NCBI RefSeq assembly: GCF_013249065.1 | Contig: NZ_JABRWQ010000001.1 | Location: 124,001-188,000 of the forward strand | Reading direction: 5' to 3' | Length of the DNA stretch: 64,000 bases | Origin: Winogradskyella litoriviva | Lineage (GTDB): Bacteria; Bacteroidota; Bacteroidia; Flavobacteriales; Flavobacteriaceae | Part shown: piece after piece, positions 26,172-35,530 of the stretch | Position numbering within the stretch: the stretch's first letter is position 1 | Layout: each line of letters begins with the position of its first letter | Notes under the pieces: generated by a model | What the model was told of the DNA's origin: nothing | Seen by the model: the letters and a program-made list of their open reading frames with translations, nothing else | Databases searched by the model: none | Program-made: the position numbers and the translations under genes

Positions 26172-29100
26172 CTATACTGTTTCTAATTCTTCAACCATTT
26201 GTTCTTCTGTCTCTAAACGTTTTAAAGCACGCTTGTATTCTGTAGGCATTACACGAACAAAATTCTTTAAACTTGTTTCCCAATCTGCTAATAAAGATTT
26301 ACCCAAATCACTATTTGTATATTTTACATGCCTCTCTATTATAGATTTTAAATCGCTTGCATCTTTCTTTAAAATTTTCTCAAATTCTATAGTTTCCATG
26401 TTACACAGGCCATTTTTAAATTTATTTTCTGGATCATATACGTAAGCTATTCCTCCACTCATACCTGCAGCAAAGTTTCGTCCTGTTTTACCAAGAACCA
26501 CTACTTTACCTCCTGTCATATATTCACAACAGTGATCACCAACACCTTCTACAACAGCAGTTGCTCCAGAGTTTCTAACTGCGAATCGCTCGCCTGCAAT
26601 TCCATTAATATAAGCCTGACCTTCAACAGCACCGAACAAGCACACATTACCTATGATGATATTGTCTTCTGCTTTGAAATCTGCTTTTTCAGGTTTCTTT
26701 ACTATTAATTTGGCTCCAGACAAACCTTTTCCTAAATAATCATTTGTGTTTCCTTGAAGGTTAAAAGTAAGACCATGTGCTCCAAAAGCTCCAAAACTTT
26801 GTCCTGCTGATCCCGTAAAATTGATATTTAGAGTGTCTTCTGGCAATCCTAAATGACCATATATTTTGGAAATCTCATTACTAACAATTGCTCCAACTGT
26901 TCTGTTGGTATTCTTAATATCATAAGATAACGTCATCTGTTCTTTTCTATATAATGCACGATGTGAGTCCTTCAGGATTTTAAAATCTAAAACATTATCT
27001 AAATTATGCTCTTGCCTTTCTGTATTTTTAACCGTTAACTTATTATACACTTCTGGTCTGTGCAATATTGATGATAAATCTAAACCTTTAGCCTTATAAT
27101 GCTTTATGGCTTTATTTGCATTAATTTTATGCGTTTGACCAATCATTTCTGCCATTGACCTAAACCCTAACTCTGCCATAATCCCTCTTAATTCTTCGGC
27201 TATATAATAAAAGAAATTAATTACGTGCTCTGGAGTACCTTTAAAGTTTTTACGCAACTCCTTATCTTGTGTTGCGATACCTACAGGGCATGTATTTAAA
27301 TGACACTTACGCATCATAATACAACCTGAAGCTACAAGAGGTGCAGTTGCAAAACCAAATTCTTCAGCACCCAACAACGCTGCAATAGCAACATCTCTTC
27401 CTGTTTTTAACTGTCCATCACATTCTACAACAATTCTACTTCTTAAATTGTTAAGCACTAAAGTTTGTTGCGCTTCTGCTAAACCAAGTTCCCATGGTAA
27501 ACCAGCATGCTTTAAAGATGTTAGAGGAGACGCTCCCGTTCCACCATCATAACCAGCAATTAGTACGACATCTGCTTTTGCTTTTGCAACACCAGCTGCA
27601 ATAGTACCAACACCAACTTCTGATACTAATTTTACATTAATTCTTGCTTCGCGATTTGCATTTTTTAAATCGTAAATTAATTGTGCTAAATCTTCTATCG
27701 AATATATATCGTGATGAGGAGGAGGTGAAATTAACCCAACAAATGGTGTTGAGTTTCTAGCAGCTGCAATCCAAGGCAAAACTTTCTCACCTGGCAATTG
27801 ACCACCTTCTCCAGGTTTTGCACCTTGAGCCATTTTGATTTGAATCTCTTTAGCATTAGTTAAATAATGAGATGTTACTCCAAAACGTCCAGAAGCGACT
27901 TGCTTTATAGCAGAATTTCTACTATCTCCATTAATATCTGGTTGAAAACGTCTTCGGTCTTCTCCTCCTTCTCCAGAATTAGATTTTCCTCCAATTCTAT
28001 TCATTGCAATTGCCAAATTCTCGTGTGCTTCTCTAGAAATCGAGCCATAAGACATCGCTCCCGTTTTAAATCGTTTTACGATTTCCGTCCAAGGCTCTAC
28101 CTCTTCAATAGGAATTGGGTCAATATTATTAAATTCAAATAACCCACGTATGGTCATTAAATTTTTTGACTGCTCATTGATGGCTTTAGCATACACATCA
28201 TAACTTGCTTGATCACTCAGTCTAACAGCTTGTTGTAATTTTGCAATTGTTGTTGGATTAAATAAATGCTTCTCACCATTACGTCTCCATCTGTAATCAC
28301 CTCCAATATTTAAACCTAAACGTTTATCTAAAACATTGCTTGGGTAGGCATGCTGGTAGCGTTTATCGATTTCTTTTTCAATTTCATATAAACCAATACC
28401 TTCAATTCTTGACGTTGTATATGGGAAATATTTTTCTACAAATTGAGAGTTGAAACCAACGATTTCAAATATTTGAGAACCTCTATATGAACGTAAAGTT
28501 GAGATTCCTATTTTGTTCATTACTTTAAGGATTCCTTTTCCGATAGCTTTATTAAAATTATCAACTGCCTTTTGCTCGTCCATATCAGTAATAAAGCCCT
28601 CTTTTACTTGCATCCTAATAATTTCGTTAACCATATAAGGATTTACCGCACTTGCGCCATAACCAAATAGTGTTGCAAAATGATGCGGTTCTCTTGGTTC
28701 TGCAGATTCAATAATAATATCGAAATATGAACGCTTACGTAAACGATTCATCTGATGACTCACATAAGAACATGCTAATAATGGCGGAATTGGAGCCATT
28801 TTTTTACTAACTCCTCTATCTGAAAGGATAATAATGTTAGTCTTACGTTCTAACGCTTTTTCAATTTGAACAATAATACTATCTAAGGCATCTTCCAATC
28901 CATTTAAACCTCTATCTTTTTGGTATAATATTTCAATAGTTTCGGCTTTAAAACTTTCAACCTTAATATTTCGAATTTTATCTAAATCGTCATTAGATAT
29001 TACCGGATTCTGAATTTTTAATTTTCTACATTGTCTTTCTGTTATACTGAAAATATTTCTGTCTTTACCTAAAGCTAAACTAATATCAGTGACAATTTCT

Positions 29101-30686
29101 TCTCTAATACCATCTAAAGGTGGATTTGTTACCTGAGCAAACAATTGCTTAAAGTAATTTGAAATTAACTGAGGTTGGTTAGACAAGACAGCCAAAGGCG
29201 TATCAGTTCCCATAGAACCTAATGCTTCCTTACCTTTTTGAGCCATTGGCGTAATTACTTCTTGAATATCTTCGTAGGTATAGTTAAACAATCGTTGTCT
29301 TGTTTTAATATCTAAAGATTCAATTGGACAAGTTTCTCCTGTATAAGGTATATCTTTTAGATGCAATCTCGTTTTATCCAACCATTCTTGGTAAGGTCTT
29401 TCTTTTACGATTTTACTTTTTATTTCTTCATCATTAATTATTCGACCTTGGTTCATGTCTACCAGAAACATTTTACCTGGCTCTAAACGACCATGACTTT
29501 CTACATCTTCTGGAGCAATATCGACTACACCAATTTCTGAAGACATTATTAATTTACCACTTTTTGTAACAGTGTATCGCGATGGTCTTAAACCATTTCT
29601 ATCTAAAAGCGCACCTATATAATTACCATCTGTAAACGGTACAGAAGCTGGTCCATCCCAAGGCTCCATAATACAGGCGTTGTAATCGTAAAATGCTTTA
29701 CGCTCAGGCGACATTGTTGCATGTTTTTCCCATGCTTCAGGTATCATCATCATCATTACTTCTGGTAAGGAACGACCTGTATGTGTTAATAACTCTACGA
29801 CCATATCCATAGAGGCAGAATCCGATTTTCCTGGTAAAATAATTGGAAATAATTTCTCTATTTGAGGACCAAACACATCACTTTTCATAATTTCCTCTCG
29901 CACCCTCATTCTACTCACATTTCCACGAAGTGTATTTATTTCTCCATTTTGACACATGAATCGGAATGGCTGTGCCAATTCCCAAGTTGGCATTGTATTA
30001 GTTGAGAATCTTTGGTGGACTAATGCTAAACGTGTCACTAAATCATCCTCTTGTAAATCTTTATAATATGGACCAATATCTTCTGGCATAATAATACCTT
30101 TATATATTAGTGTATTCATAGACAAACTAGACACATAAAAATACGAGCTTTGCGACATTTTAGATTTTCTTACAATATGCTCTGTTATTTTGCGCGCTGC
30201 ATAGAGTTTTGCTTTAAAATCTGCCTCTGAAACTTCGTTAGATTTCCCAACGAAAAGTTGTTCTATATTAGGCTCTGACGCCAAGGCAATTTCACCCAAT
30301 TGAGTAGAATCAACTGGCACCTCTCTCCAACCTATTACCGTCAATCCTTGTGCTAATATTTCTTTTTCAAAAGTATCCTTACAAAACTTGTATTGATTTC
30401 TGTTTTTTGGCAAAAAAACCATACCTACTGCATACTTACCTTTTACGGGAACTTTAAACCCACAAACACGCTTAAAATATGCATGTGGAATATCTATTAA
30501 AAGCCCAGCACCATCACCTGTTTTTCCATCAGCACTAACACCTCCACGATGCTCTAATTTTACTAGAATTTCTAGTGCATCATGAATAATTTGATTTGTT
30601 TTTTCTCCTTTTAAATTACATATAAATCCTGCACCACAATTTTCGTGTTCAAATTCTGGTGAATATAGCCCTTGTTGCTTAAACAT
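26172..30686 (-). CDS. gltB: Glutamate synthase large subunit
   Basis: This 1504-residue enzyme makes two glutamates from glutamine and 2-oxoglutarate. The N terminus is an Ntn amidotransferase; the nucleophile is Cys17 in [11 protein letters not shown], after a 16-residue propeptide. The central and FMN synthase domains follow ([43 protein letters not shown]). The 3Fe-4S cysteines are in [20 protein letters not shown] glxB-type beta-helix forms the C terminus ([21 protein letters not shown]). Its 5' end faces the porin-amt unit across 439 bp. Confidence 0.97.
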   Translation of the reverse strand: MFKQQGLYSPEFEHENCGAGFICNLKGEKTNQIIHDALEILVKLEHRGGVSADGKTGDGAGLLIDIPHAYFKRVCGFKVPVKGKYAVGMVFLPKNRNQYKFCKDTFEKEILAQGLTVIGWREVPVDSTQLGEIALASEPNIEQLFVGKSNEVSEADFKAKLYAARKITEHIVRKSKMSQSSYFYVSSLSMNTLIYKGIIMPEDIGPYYKDLQEDDLVTRLALVHQRFSTNTMPTWELAQPFRFMCQNGEINTLRGNVSRMRVREEIMKSDVFGPQIEKLFPIILPGKSDSASMDMVVELLTHTGRSLPEVMMMMIPEAWEKHATMSPERKAFYDYNACIMEPWDGPASVPFTDGNYIGALLDRNGLRPSRYTVTKSGKLIMSSEIGVVDIAPEDVESHGRLEPGKMFLVDMNQGRIINDEEIKSKIVKERPYQEWLDKTRLHLKDIPYTGETCPIESLDIKTRQRLFNYTYEDIQEVITPMAQKGKEALGSMGTDTPLAVLSNQPQLISNYFKQLFAQVTNPPLDGIREEIVTDISLALGKDRNIFSITERQCRKLKIQNPVISNDDLDKIRNIKVESFKAETIEILYQKDRGLNGLEDALDSIIVQIEKALERKTNIIILSDRGVSKKMAPIPPLLACSYVSHQMNRLRKRSYFDIIIESAEPREPHHFATLFGYGASAVNPYMVNEIIRMQVKEGFITDMDEQKAVDNFNKAIGKGILKVMNKIGISTLRSYRGSQIFEIVGFNSQFVEKYFPYTTSRIEGIGLYEIEKEIDKRYQHAYPSNVLDKRLGLNIGGDYRWRRNGEKHLFNPTTIAKLQQAVRLSDQASYDVYAKAINEQSKNLMTIRGLFEFNNIDPIPIEEVEPWTEIVKRFKTGAMSYGSISREAHENLAIAMNRIGGKSNSGEGGEDRRRFQPDINGDSRNSAIKQVASGRFGVTSHYLTNAKEIQIKMAQGAKPGEGGQLPGEKVLPWIAAARNSTPFVGLISPPPHHDIYSIEDLAQLIYDLKNANREARINVKLVSEVGVGTIAAGVAKAKADVVLIAGYDGGTGASPLTSLKHAGLPWELGLAEAQQTLVLNNLRSRIVVECDGQLKTGRDVAIAALLGAEEFGFATAPLVASGCIMMRKCHLNTCPVGIATQDKELRKNFKGTPEHVINFFYYIAEELRGIMAELGFRSMAEMIGQTHKINANKAIKHYKAKGLDLSSILHRPEVYNKLTVKNTERQEHNLDNVLDFKILKDSHRALYRKEQMTLSYDIKNTNRTVGAIVSNEISKIYGHLGLPEDTLNINFTGSAGQSFGAFGAHGLTFNLQGNTNDYLGKGLSGAKLIVKKPEKADFKAEDNIIIGNVCLFGAVEGQAYINGIAGERFAVRNSGATAVVEGVGDHCCEYMTGGKVVVLGKTGRNFAAGMSGGIAYVYDPENKFKNGLCNMETIEFEKILKKDASDLKSIIERHVKYTNSDLGKSLLADWETSLKNFVRVMPTEYKRALKRLETEEQMVEELETV

Positions 30687-30997
30687 AAATTAGAAATTTT
30701 TAAAAGTTTTTACACCTTATTTCAGCTCTAATATAGAAGCTAAAATTTGATTTATAAAAAAGTAGAAACACTTTTCCCATATCTATAATTAATACTATAG
30801 AAAATGAAAATTTAGCAATAAAAACAGTATATACTAGCAATTAATCAATGAGAATTATTCAATAAAATCAAGCGTATTGTAAGAAAACGATTTATAAATG
30901 AAATTAACATTATATACTTTTCATAAAATTAAGAATTTTAACAAAAATTTAAAAAACACCATTATTGAAATCATAATAAATCACTTTAAATAATTTA
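30687..30997. other. AT-rich intergenic region upstream of gltB
   Basis: No gene is seen in the 439 bp between gltB (minus) and the porin gene (plus). This part is very AT-rich. I found no convincing -7 box for gltB on the minus strand. The operator pair at 30998-31069 lies about 310 bp from gltB and could in principle serve both directions. Confidence 0.5.
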
Positions 30998-31069
30998 AAC
31001 CCTAAATTTTTAGGGGTTAAAAATAATTTATTCATAAAAATAATGAGTTGACCCTATTTTTTTGAGGGG
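30998..31069 (+). promoter_or_regulatory. Tandem palindromic operators upstream of the porin-amt unit
   Basis: Site 1 is AACCCTAAATTTTTAGGGGT (30998-31017). Site 2 is CCCTATTTTTTTGAGGGG (31052-31069). The same pair with the same 52-bp spacing stands ahead of the P-II gene at 33643-33712. Both pairs end 17-18 bp before a TAGATTTG -7 box, where a -33 element would normally be, as expected for an activator site. Confidence 0.6.
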
Positions 31070-31086
31070 TGTAACTAAAGTTTATA

Positions 31087-31094
31087 TAGATTTG
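31087..31094 (+). promoter_or_regulatory. -7 box of the porin-amt promoter
   Basis: TAGATTTG fits TAnnTTTG exactly and is 31 bp from the porin ATG. No TTTG stands at -33; the palindrome ending at 31069 takes its place. Confidence 0.6.
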
Positions 31095-31125
31095 ACTCAA
31101 ACTAACTATTTTTAAATTTATTATT

Positions 31126-32160
31126 ATGAAGAAAATTTTCACTTTAACACTACTTTTATTTACAGTAGTATTAACAGCACAAGAAACAGAAGAGACAACA
31201 GAAGAAAAGTCTTTTACAATAAGTGGAAGTGTTGATGCTTATTACCAAACCTACTTATCTGCTCCTGATGACGCTGGAGCATCATTCGGCACAGCTTTTG
31301 CGGATCAAACAGGTTTCGCAATAGGCATGGGTAACATTATAGCCAGTTATGAAAGCGGAAAAGTAGGTGCAGTTCTTGATTTAGTTACAGGTCCAAGAGG
31401 TGCTGGCGCAACTTTTAGTAATGATATCGTTGACGGAATTGTAAATCAAGCATATGCATACTGGAATGTTTCAGAAAGCACAACCTTAACAATGGGACGT
31501 TTTAACACCTTTTTAGGATATGAAGTGATTGCTCCTGCAGCAAACTTTAACTATAGCACATCTTACTTATTTTCTAGTGGGCCTTTTTCCCATGTTGGTT
31601 TAAAAGCAGATTTTGCTTTATCTGAAGACTTTAGTTTAATGTTAGCTGTTATGAATCCATGGGACACCAACAACACTTCATTCACTGGAGAATATTCATT
31701 TGGAGCACAGTTAGGCTACTCAGGTCAATACTTAAACCTTTACTATGATAGTGGCAATAATGGAGGTTTAGGATTTGAAGTTGACTACACTGGTGGTTTT
31801 GACCTTTCCGATTCTTTTTTCTTAGGAATCAATGCTGCATACAATGACAACGATGGAAGTGGTTTTTACGGTGCCGCTTTATACCCACAGCTAGCAACAT
31901 CTGACGATTTTAGTATTGGATTAAGAGGCGAGTATTTTGCATTACATGGTGATGACGATGGCGTAGACTACCCAAGTGTATTAGGATTAACATTAACAGG
32001 AAGTTATTCTGTTGACAGCAACCTAATTATTAAGCCAGAATTTAGATTAGACTCTTTAACTGATGCTGATGGAGGTATTTATGGAAACGTTATAGACAAT
32101 GATGGAGAAGCAGCAAGTAGCCTTAGCGCTTTTACAGTAGCCGCTATATACTCATTCTAA
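31126..32160 (+). CDS. Outer-membrane porin (OmpL-like beta-barrel), ammonium-linked
   Basis: The 344-residue protein has a signal peptide (MKKIFTLTLLLFTVVLTAQ) and a short acidic linker (ETEETTEEKS). The barrel begins with FTISGSVDAYYQTYLS. Repeated amphipathic strands and a C-terminal aromatic (AAIYSF) mark it as an outer-membrane barrel of the bbp2/OmpL-like porin type. It is followed by amt after 28 bp, and the pair shares a predicted nitrogen-responsive promoter. It probably admits ammonium or small nitrogen compounds to the periplasm; that role is inferred from position. Confidence 0.78.
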   Translation: MKKIFTLTLLLFTVVLTAQETEETTEEKSFTISGSVDAYYQTYLSAPDDAGASFGTAFADQTGFAIGMGNIIASYESGKVGAVLDLVTGPRGAGATFSNDIVDGIVNQAYAYWNVSESTTLTMGRFNTFLGYEVIAPAANFNYSTSYLFSSGPFSHVGLKADFALSEDFSLMLAVMNPWDTNNTSFTGEYSFGAQLGYSGQYLNLYYDSGNNGGLGFEVDYTGGFDLSDSFFLGINAAYNDNDGSGFYGAALYPQLATSDDFSIGLRGEYFALHGDDDGVDYPSVLGLTLTGSYSVDSNLIIKPEFRLDSLTDADGGIYGNVIDNDGEAASSLSAFTVAAIYSF

Positions 32161-32188
32161 AAACAATACTAACTAACACCAAAATATT

Positions 32189-33496
32189 ATGATAGATAAT
32201 TTTTTAACCATAATCCCAAACCTAGCTATTGTACAAGACACAGTAGCTGCAACCACAAAAGACATTGAAGATGCGGTAAGCGCTATCAACGGAGATTTAG
32301 GAATGCTTTGGATGCTACTTTCTGGTATCTTAGTATTCTTTATGCAGGCAGGCTTTACACTGGTAGAAACTGGTATGACACGATCTAAGAATGCCGCTAA
32401 TATCGCAATGAAAAATCTATTAGACATCTGTGTAGGCTCATTAACTTATTGGTTAGTTGGATACTCATTAATGTATGGAGACACTTCTAATGGCTGGTTC
32501 TTCTGGAGCGGTTTAATGCAAGGCGAAGGAGCAGATTTATTCTTCCAAACTATGTTTGCGGCTACAGCAGCAACAATTGTATCAGGTGCTATCGCTGGAC
32601 GTACAAAATACTCAACCTATATTATATTCTCAGTAGTAATGACAGCTTTAATCTACCCTATTGCTGGTGGATGGCAATGGCAAGGGTCTGGCTGGCTAAC
32701 CAACCTAGGGTTTATTGACTTTGCAGGTTCTTCAATTGTACACTCTGTTGGTGGATGGGCTGCATTAGTGGCTGCCTTTATGGTTGGACCAAGAATAGGT
32801 AAATTTGTTGACGGAAAAGTACATGCAATTCCTGGCCACAATCAAATACTTGCAACTTTAGGTGTTTTTATACTATGGTTAGGTTGGTTTGGATTTAATG
32901 GAGGTTCACAACTAGCTTGGGGTGGCGCAGATGCTATCGGAGCTTCAAATGTAGTACTAATCACAAACTTAGCAGCCGCAGCTGGTGGCTTAGGCGCATT
33001 AATTACCACATGGATATGGTACGGTAAACCAAATCTACCACAAACTTTAAATGGTGCCCTAGCAGGATTAGTTAGTATTACTGCTGGTTGTGGTAATATG
33101 TCTGCGATAGGAGCTGTATTTGCAGGACTTATTGGAGGAATTATAGTTGTTTTCTCAATTGAATTTATTGAAAAGAAATTGAAAATCGATGACGCTATTG
33201 GCGCTGCATCTGTACACGGAGTTGCAGGAGCATGGGGAACTTTAGTAATTGGACTCTGGGGAATAGACGGAGAAACAGGTATTGGCTTATTTAACGGTGG
33301 AGGATTTGGACAACTAGGTTCACAAGCTATTGGAGTTTTGGCCTATGCAACTTGGTCTATAGTCCTATCTTTCATAATACTTAAAATCTTAAAATCTACA
33401 ATGGGTCTTCGCGTTACTAAAGAAGAAGAAGAAGTAGGATTAGACCTTTCAGAACATGGCGAAATTGCATACCCTGGAAAAAGAGATAGAGGGTAA
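32189..33496 (+). CDS. amt: Ammonium transporter Amt (first copy)
   Basis: This 435-residue inner-membrane protein has eleven predicted helices. Family marks: ETGMTRSKNAANIAMKN, the recruitment/pore region DFAGSSIVHSVGGWAALVAA (with Asp and the first pore His), PGHNQILATLGVFILWLGWFGFNGGS, and the second pore His in ASVHGVAGAWGTL. A 35-residue periplasmic N-terminal stretch precedes helix 1. It lies behind the porin gene and is followed by a strong terminator. Confidence 0.95.
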   Translation: MIDNFLTIIPNLAIVQDTVAATTKDIEDAVSAINGDLGMLWMLLSGILVFFMQAGFTLVETGMTRSKNAANIAMKNLLDICVGSLTYWLVGYSLMYGDTSNGWFFWSGLMQGEGADLFFQTMFAATAATIVSGAIAGRTKYSTYIIFSVVMTALIYPIAGGWQWQGSGWLTNLGFIDFAGSSIVHSVGGWAALVAAFMVGPRIGKFVDGKVHAIPGHNQILATLGVFILWLGWFGFNGGSQLAWGGADAIGASNVVLITNLAAAAGGLGALITTWIWYGKPNLPQTLNGALAGLVSITAGCGNMSAIGAVFAGLIGGIIVVFSIEFIEKKLKIDDAIGAASVHGVAGAWGTLVIGLWGIDGETGIGLFNGGGFGQLGSQAIGVLAYATWSIVLSFIILKILKSTMGLRVTKEEEEVGLDLSEHGEIAYPGKRDRG

Positions 33497-33568
33497 TTAT
33501 TTCTAATAAATAATAATTCTTAAACATAAATATTAAAAACTGATTGTATAATTTTAGTTGTTAGAAAG

Positions 33569-33605
33569 AAAACCTCCTGAGTTTAAACTCAGGAGGTTTT
33601 TGTTT
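33569..33605 (+). terminator. Rho-independent terminator after the first amt
   Basis: AAAACCTCCTGAGTTT/AAACTCAGGAGGTTTT is a long perfect palindrome (33569-33600) followed by TGTTT. It isolates the porin-amt unit from the P-II unit. Confidence 0.9.
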
Positions 33606-33642
33606 AAAAGCTTTTCACTAAAAAGCAATATTTACAAATTAA

Positions 33643-33712
33643 ACCTAAATTTTATAGGGTAATAATTTAGAAATTCACAAAAATTACGTTTTAACCCCAT
33701 TTTTTTTTAGGG
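33643..33712 (+). promoter_or_regulatory. Tandem palindromic operators upstream of the P-II-amt unit
   Basis: Site 1 is ACCTAAATTTTATAGGGT (33643-33660). Site 2 is CCCCATTTTTTTTTAGGG (33695-33712). Counted from the equivalent CCTA/CCCA bases the spacing is 52 bp, the same as at 31001/31053 and close to five helical turns. Confidence 0.6.
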
Positions 33713-33729
33713 TATAGGTTAATATTGCA

Positions 33730-33737
33730 TAGATTTG
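33730..33737 (+). promoter_or_regulatory. -7 box of the P-II-amt promoter
   Basis: TAGATTTG, identical to that at 31087-31094. It begins 17 bp after operator site 2 and lies 78 bp before the P-II ATG. No -33 TTTG is present. Confidence 0.6.
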
Positions 33738-33815
33738 AGATGAATTAACTCATATTTAATATTTTTTTACTAATAGTATTAAGTATTATCTAAATTCTAA
33801 CTAACAAATATTACA

Positions 33816-34154
33816 ATGAAAAAAATTGAAGCAATTATTAGAAAATCTAAATTTTCTACAGTAAAAAATGCATTGCACGAAGTTGGTGTTAACTTTTTCT
33901 CATATTGGGATGTTACAGGACTTGGAAACGAAAAAGAAGGCCATGTTTACAGAGGTGTTTCTTATAGCACAAGCGATATTCAGAGACGCTACCTATCTAT
34001 AGTTGTTAATGATGATTTTGAAGACGTTACAGTTAAAGCAATACTCGAATCTGCATCAACTGGAGATGTTGGCGATGGCAAAATCTTTGTATCACATATT
34101 GATGAAGTTTACAGAATTAGAACAGGAGAAAAAGGAGGACAAACACTTAAATAA
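33816..34154 (+). CDS. glnK: P-II family nitrogen regulatory protein
   Basis: The 112-residue protein is a full-length P-II: MKKIEAIIRKSKFSTVKNALHEVGV, a T-loop GHVYRGVSYSTSDIQRRY, the B-loop STGDVGDGKIFVS and the C-loop RIRTGEKGG. Tyr50 aligns with the uridylylated Tyr51 of E. coli GlnB, and Tyr45 aligns with Tyr46. It binds ATP/ADP and 2-oxoglutarate and gates the paired Amt. The next gene, an amt 5 bp downstream, makes this a GlnK-type pair. Confidence 0.93.
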   Translation: MKKIEAIIRKSKFSTVKNALHEVGVNFFSYWDVTGLGNEKEGHVYRGVSYSTSDIQRRYLSIVVNDDFEDVTVKAILESASTGDVGDGKIFVSHIDEVYRIRTGEKGGQTLK

Positions 34155-34159
34155 AACAC

Positions 34160-35392
34160 ATGGAATTATTAACTATTAACAATGTATGGATGATGATCTG
34201 TACAGCGCTCGTTTTCTTTATGCATTTAGGATTTGCATTTTTAGAAATTGGATTAACACGTCAAAAAAATACGCTTAACATTTTATTTAAAAATATATTT
34301 ATAATAACTGTAGGTTTACTTCTATATGCATTGGTTGGCTTCAATCTTATGTACCCTGGAGAATTTAATGGATTTATAGGCTTTGCTGGCTTTGGTTTAG
34401 ACTCACCATTAACCACAGAAGGCGCTTTGGACCTAACTTACAATGAGGGTTACACCTATTGGACAGATTTCTTATTCCAAGGCATGTTTGCTGCCACCGC
34501 AGCAACTATTGTTTCTGGAGCAGTTGCAGAACGTATTAAAATTGGGCCATTCATGGTTTTCACTATAATATACGTAGGACTAATTTACCCTATTGCAGGC
34601 TCTTGGAAATGGGGAGGTGGATTTTTACAAACCTTAGAAACTCCTTTTTATGATTTTGCCGGATCCACCCTTGTACATTCAGTTGGTGGTTGGGCTGCCG
34701 TAGTTGCAGTATGTTTATTAGGCCCTCGAATCGGTAAATTTAAAGATGGAAAACCACAGGCTATTCCTGGACACAATATTCCGTTAGCAACCGCAGGTGT
34801 TCTTATTCTATGGTTAGGTTGGTTTGGATTTAATGGTGGTTCAGTTTTATCTGCAGACCCAACATTAACTTCATTAACTTTAGTTACAACTTGTTTAGCA
34901 GCAGCAGCTGGAGGTGTTGTCTCTGCTTTAGTATCTACTATACGCTATAAAAATTTAGATTTAACCATGTTTTTAAATGGTATTCTTGGTGGTCTAGTAG
35001 GAATTACTGCTGGCGCAGACCAAATGAGCCCTACAGATGCTATAATTATTGGTGCCGTTGCAGGTGCAATTATTGTTTTTGCTGTTTCTTTAGTAGATAA
35101 GCTAAAACTTGACGACCCTGTTGGAGCAATAGCTGTGCACTTAGCTTGTGGAATTTGGGGAACTCTTGCTGTAGGAATATTTGGAAACCTTGCAAGTGGA
35201 GCCCAATTTGTAAGCCAATTAATTGGTGTAGCCGCTTATGCTGCTATTTGTATAGTATCATCATTTTTAATTATATTTATTATGAAGAAGACTGTAGGAA
35301 TAAGAGTTTCTGAACGCGAAGAACTTGAAGGTCTTGATGCCCATGAACATGGTATGGATGCCTATCCAGATTTTAGACTGAATGAACACTAA
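34160..35392 (+). CDS. amt: Ammonium transporter Amt (second copy, P-II-linked)
   Basis: This 410-residue paralogue of the first Amt has the same pore marks (FAGSTLVHSVGGWAAVVAV, PGHNIPLATAGVLILWLGWFGFNGGS, AIAVHLACGIWGTLAVG). It lacks the long periplasmic N terminus. The C-terminal tail VGIRVSEREELEGLDAHEHG is the cytoplasmic segment that P-II proteins contact in related transporters. It is 5 bp behind the P-II gene and ends at a terminator. Confidence 0.94.
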   Translation: MELLTINNVWMMICTALVFFMHLGFAFLEIGLTRQKNTLNILFKNIFIITVGLLLYALVGFNLMYPGEFNGFIGFAGFGLDSPLTTEGALDLTYNEGYTYWTDFLFQGMFAATAATIVSGAVAERIKIGPFMVFTIIYVGLIYPIAGSWKWGGGFLQTLETPFYDFAGSTLVHSVGGWAAVVAVCLLGPRIGKFKDGKPQAIPGHNIPLATAGVLILWLGWFGFNGGSVLSADPTLTSLTLVTTCLAAAAGGVVSALVSTIRYKNLDLTMFLNGILGGLVGITAGADQMSPTDAIIIGAVAGAIIVFAVSLVDKLKLDDPVGAIAVHLACGIWGTLAVGIFGNLASGAQFVSQLIGVAAYAAICIVSSFLIIFIMKKTVGIRVSEREELEGLDAHEHGMDAYPDFRLNEH

Positions 35393-35428
35393 AAACATTC
35401 TTAATACCTGACTGTTTGGAATTAAAAT

Positions 35429-35463
35429 AAACCTCTAAGTAAAAGGCTTAGAGGTTTTTTTAT
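35429..35463 (+). terminator. Rho-independent terminator after the second amt
   Basis: AAACCTCTAAG/CTTAGAGGTTT (35429-35439/35447-35457) with a 7-base loop, followed by a T run. Confidence 0.9.
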
Positions 35464-35470
35464 GAAACAA

Positions 35471-35507
35471 AAAAAGCATGTGAAACTTTATTTTTTACAT
35501 GCTTTTT
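35471..35507. terminator. Terminator serving ppc (minus), possibly both strands
   Basis: AAAAAGCATGT (35471-35481) pairs with ACATGCTTTTT (35497-35507) across a 15-base loop. It lies 24 bp past the ppc stop. Confidence 0.75.
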
Positions 35508-35530
35508 ATACTAATATATACTTCTATTTT

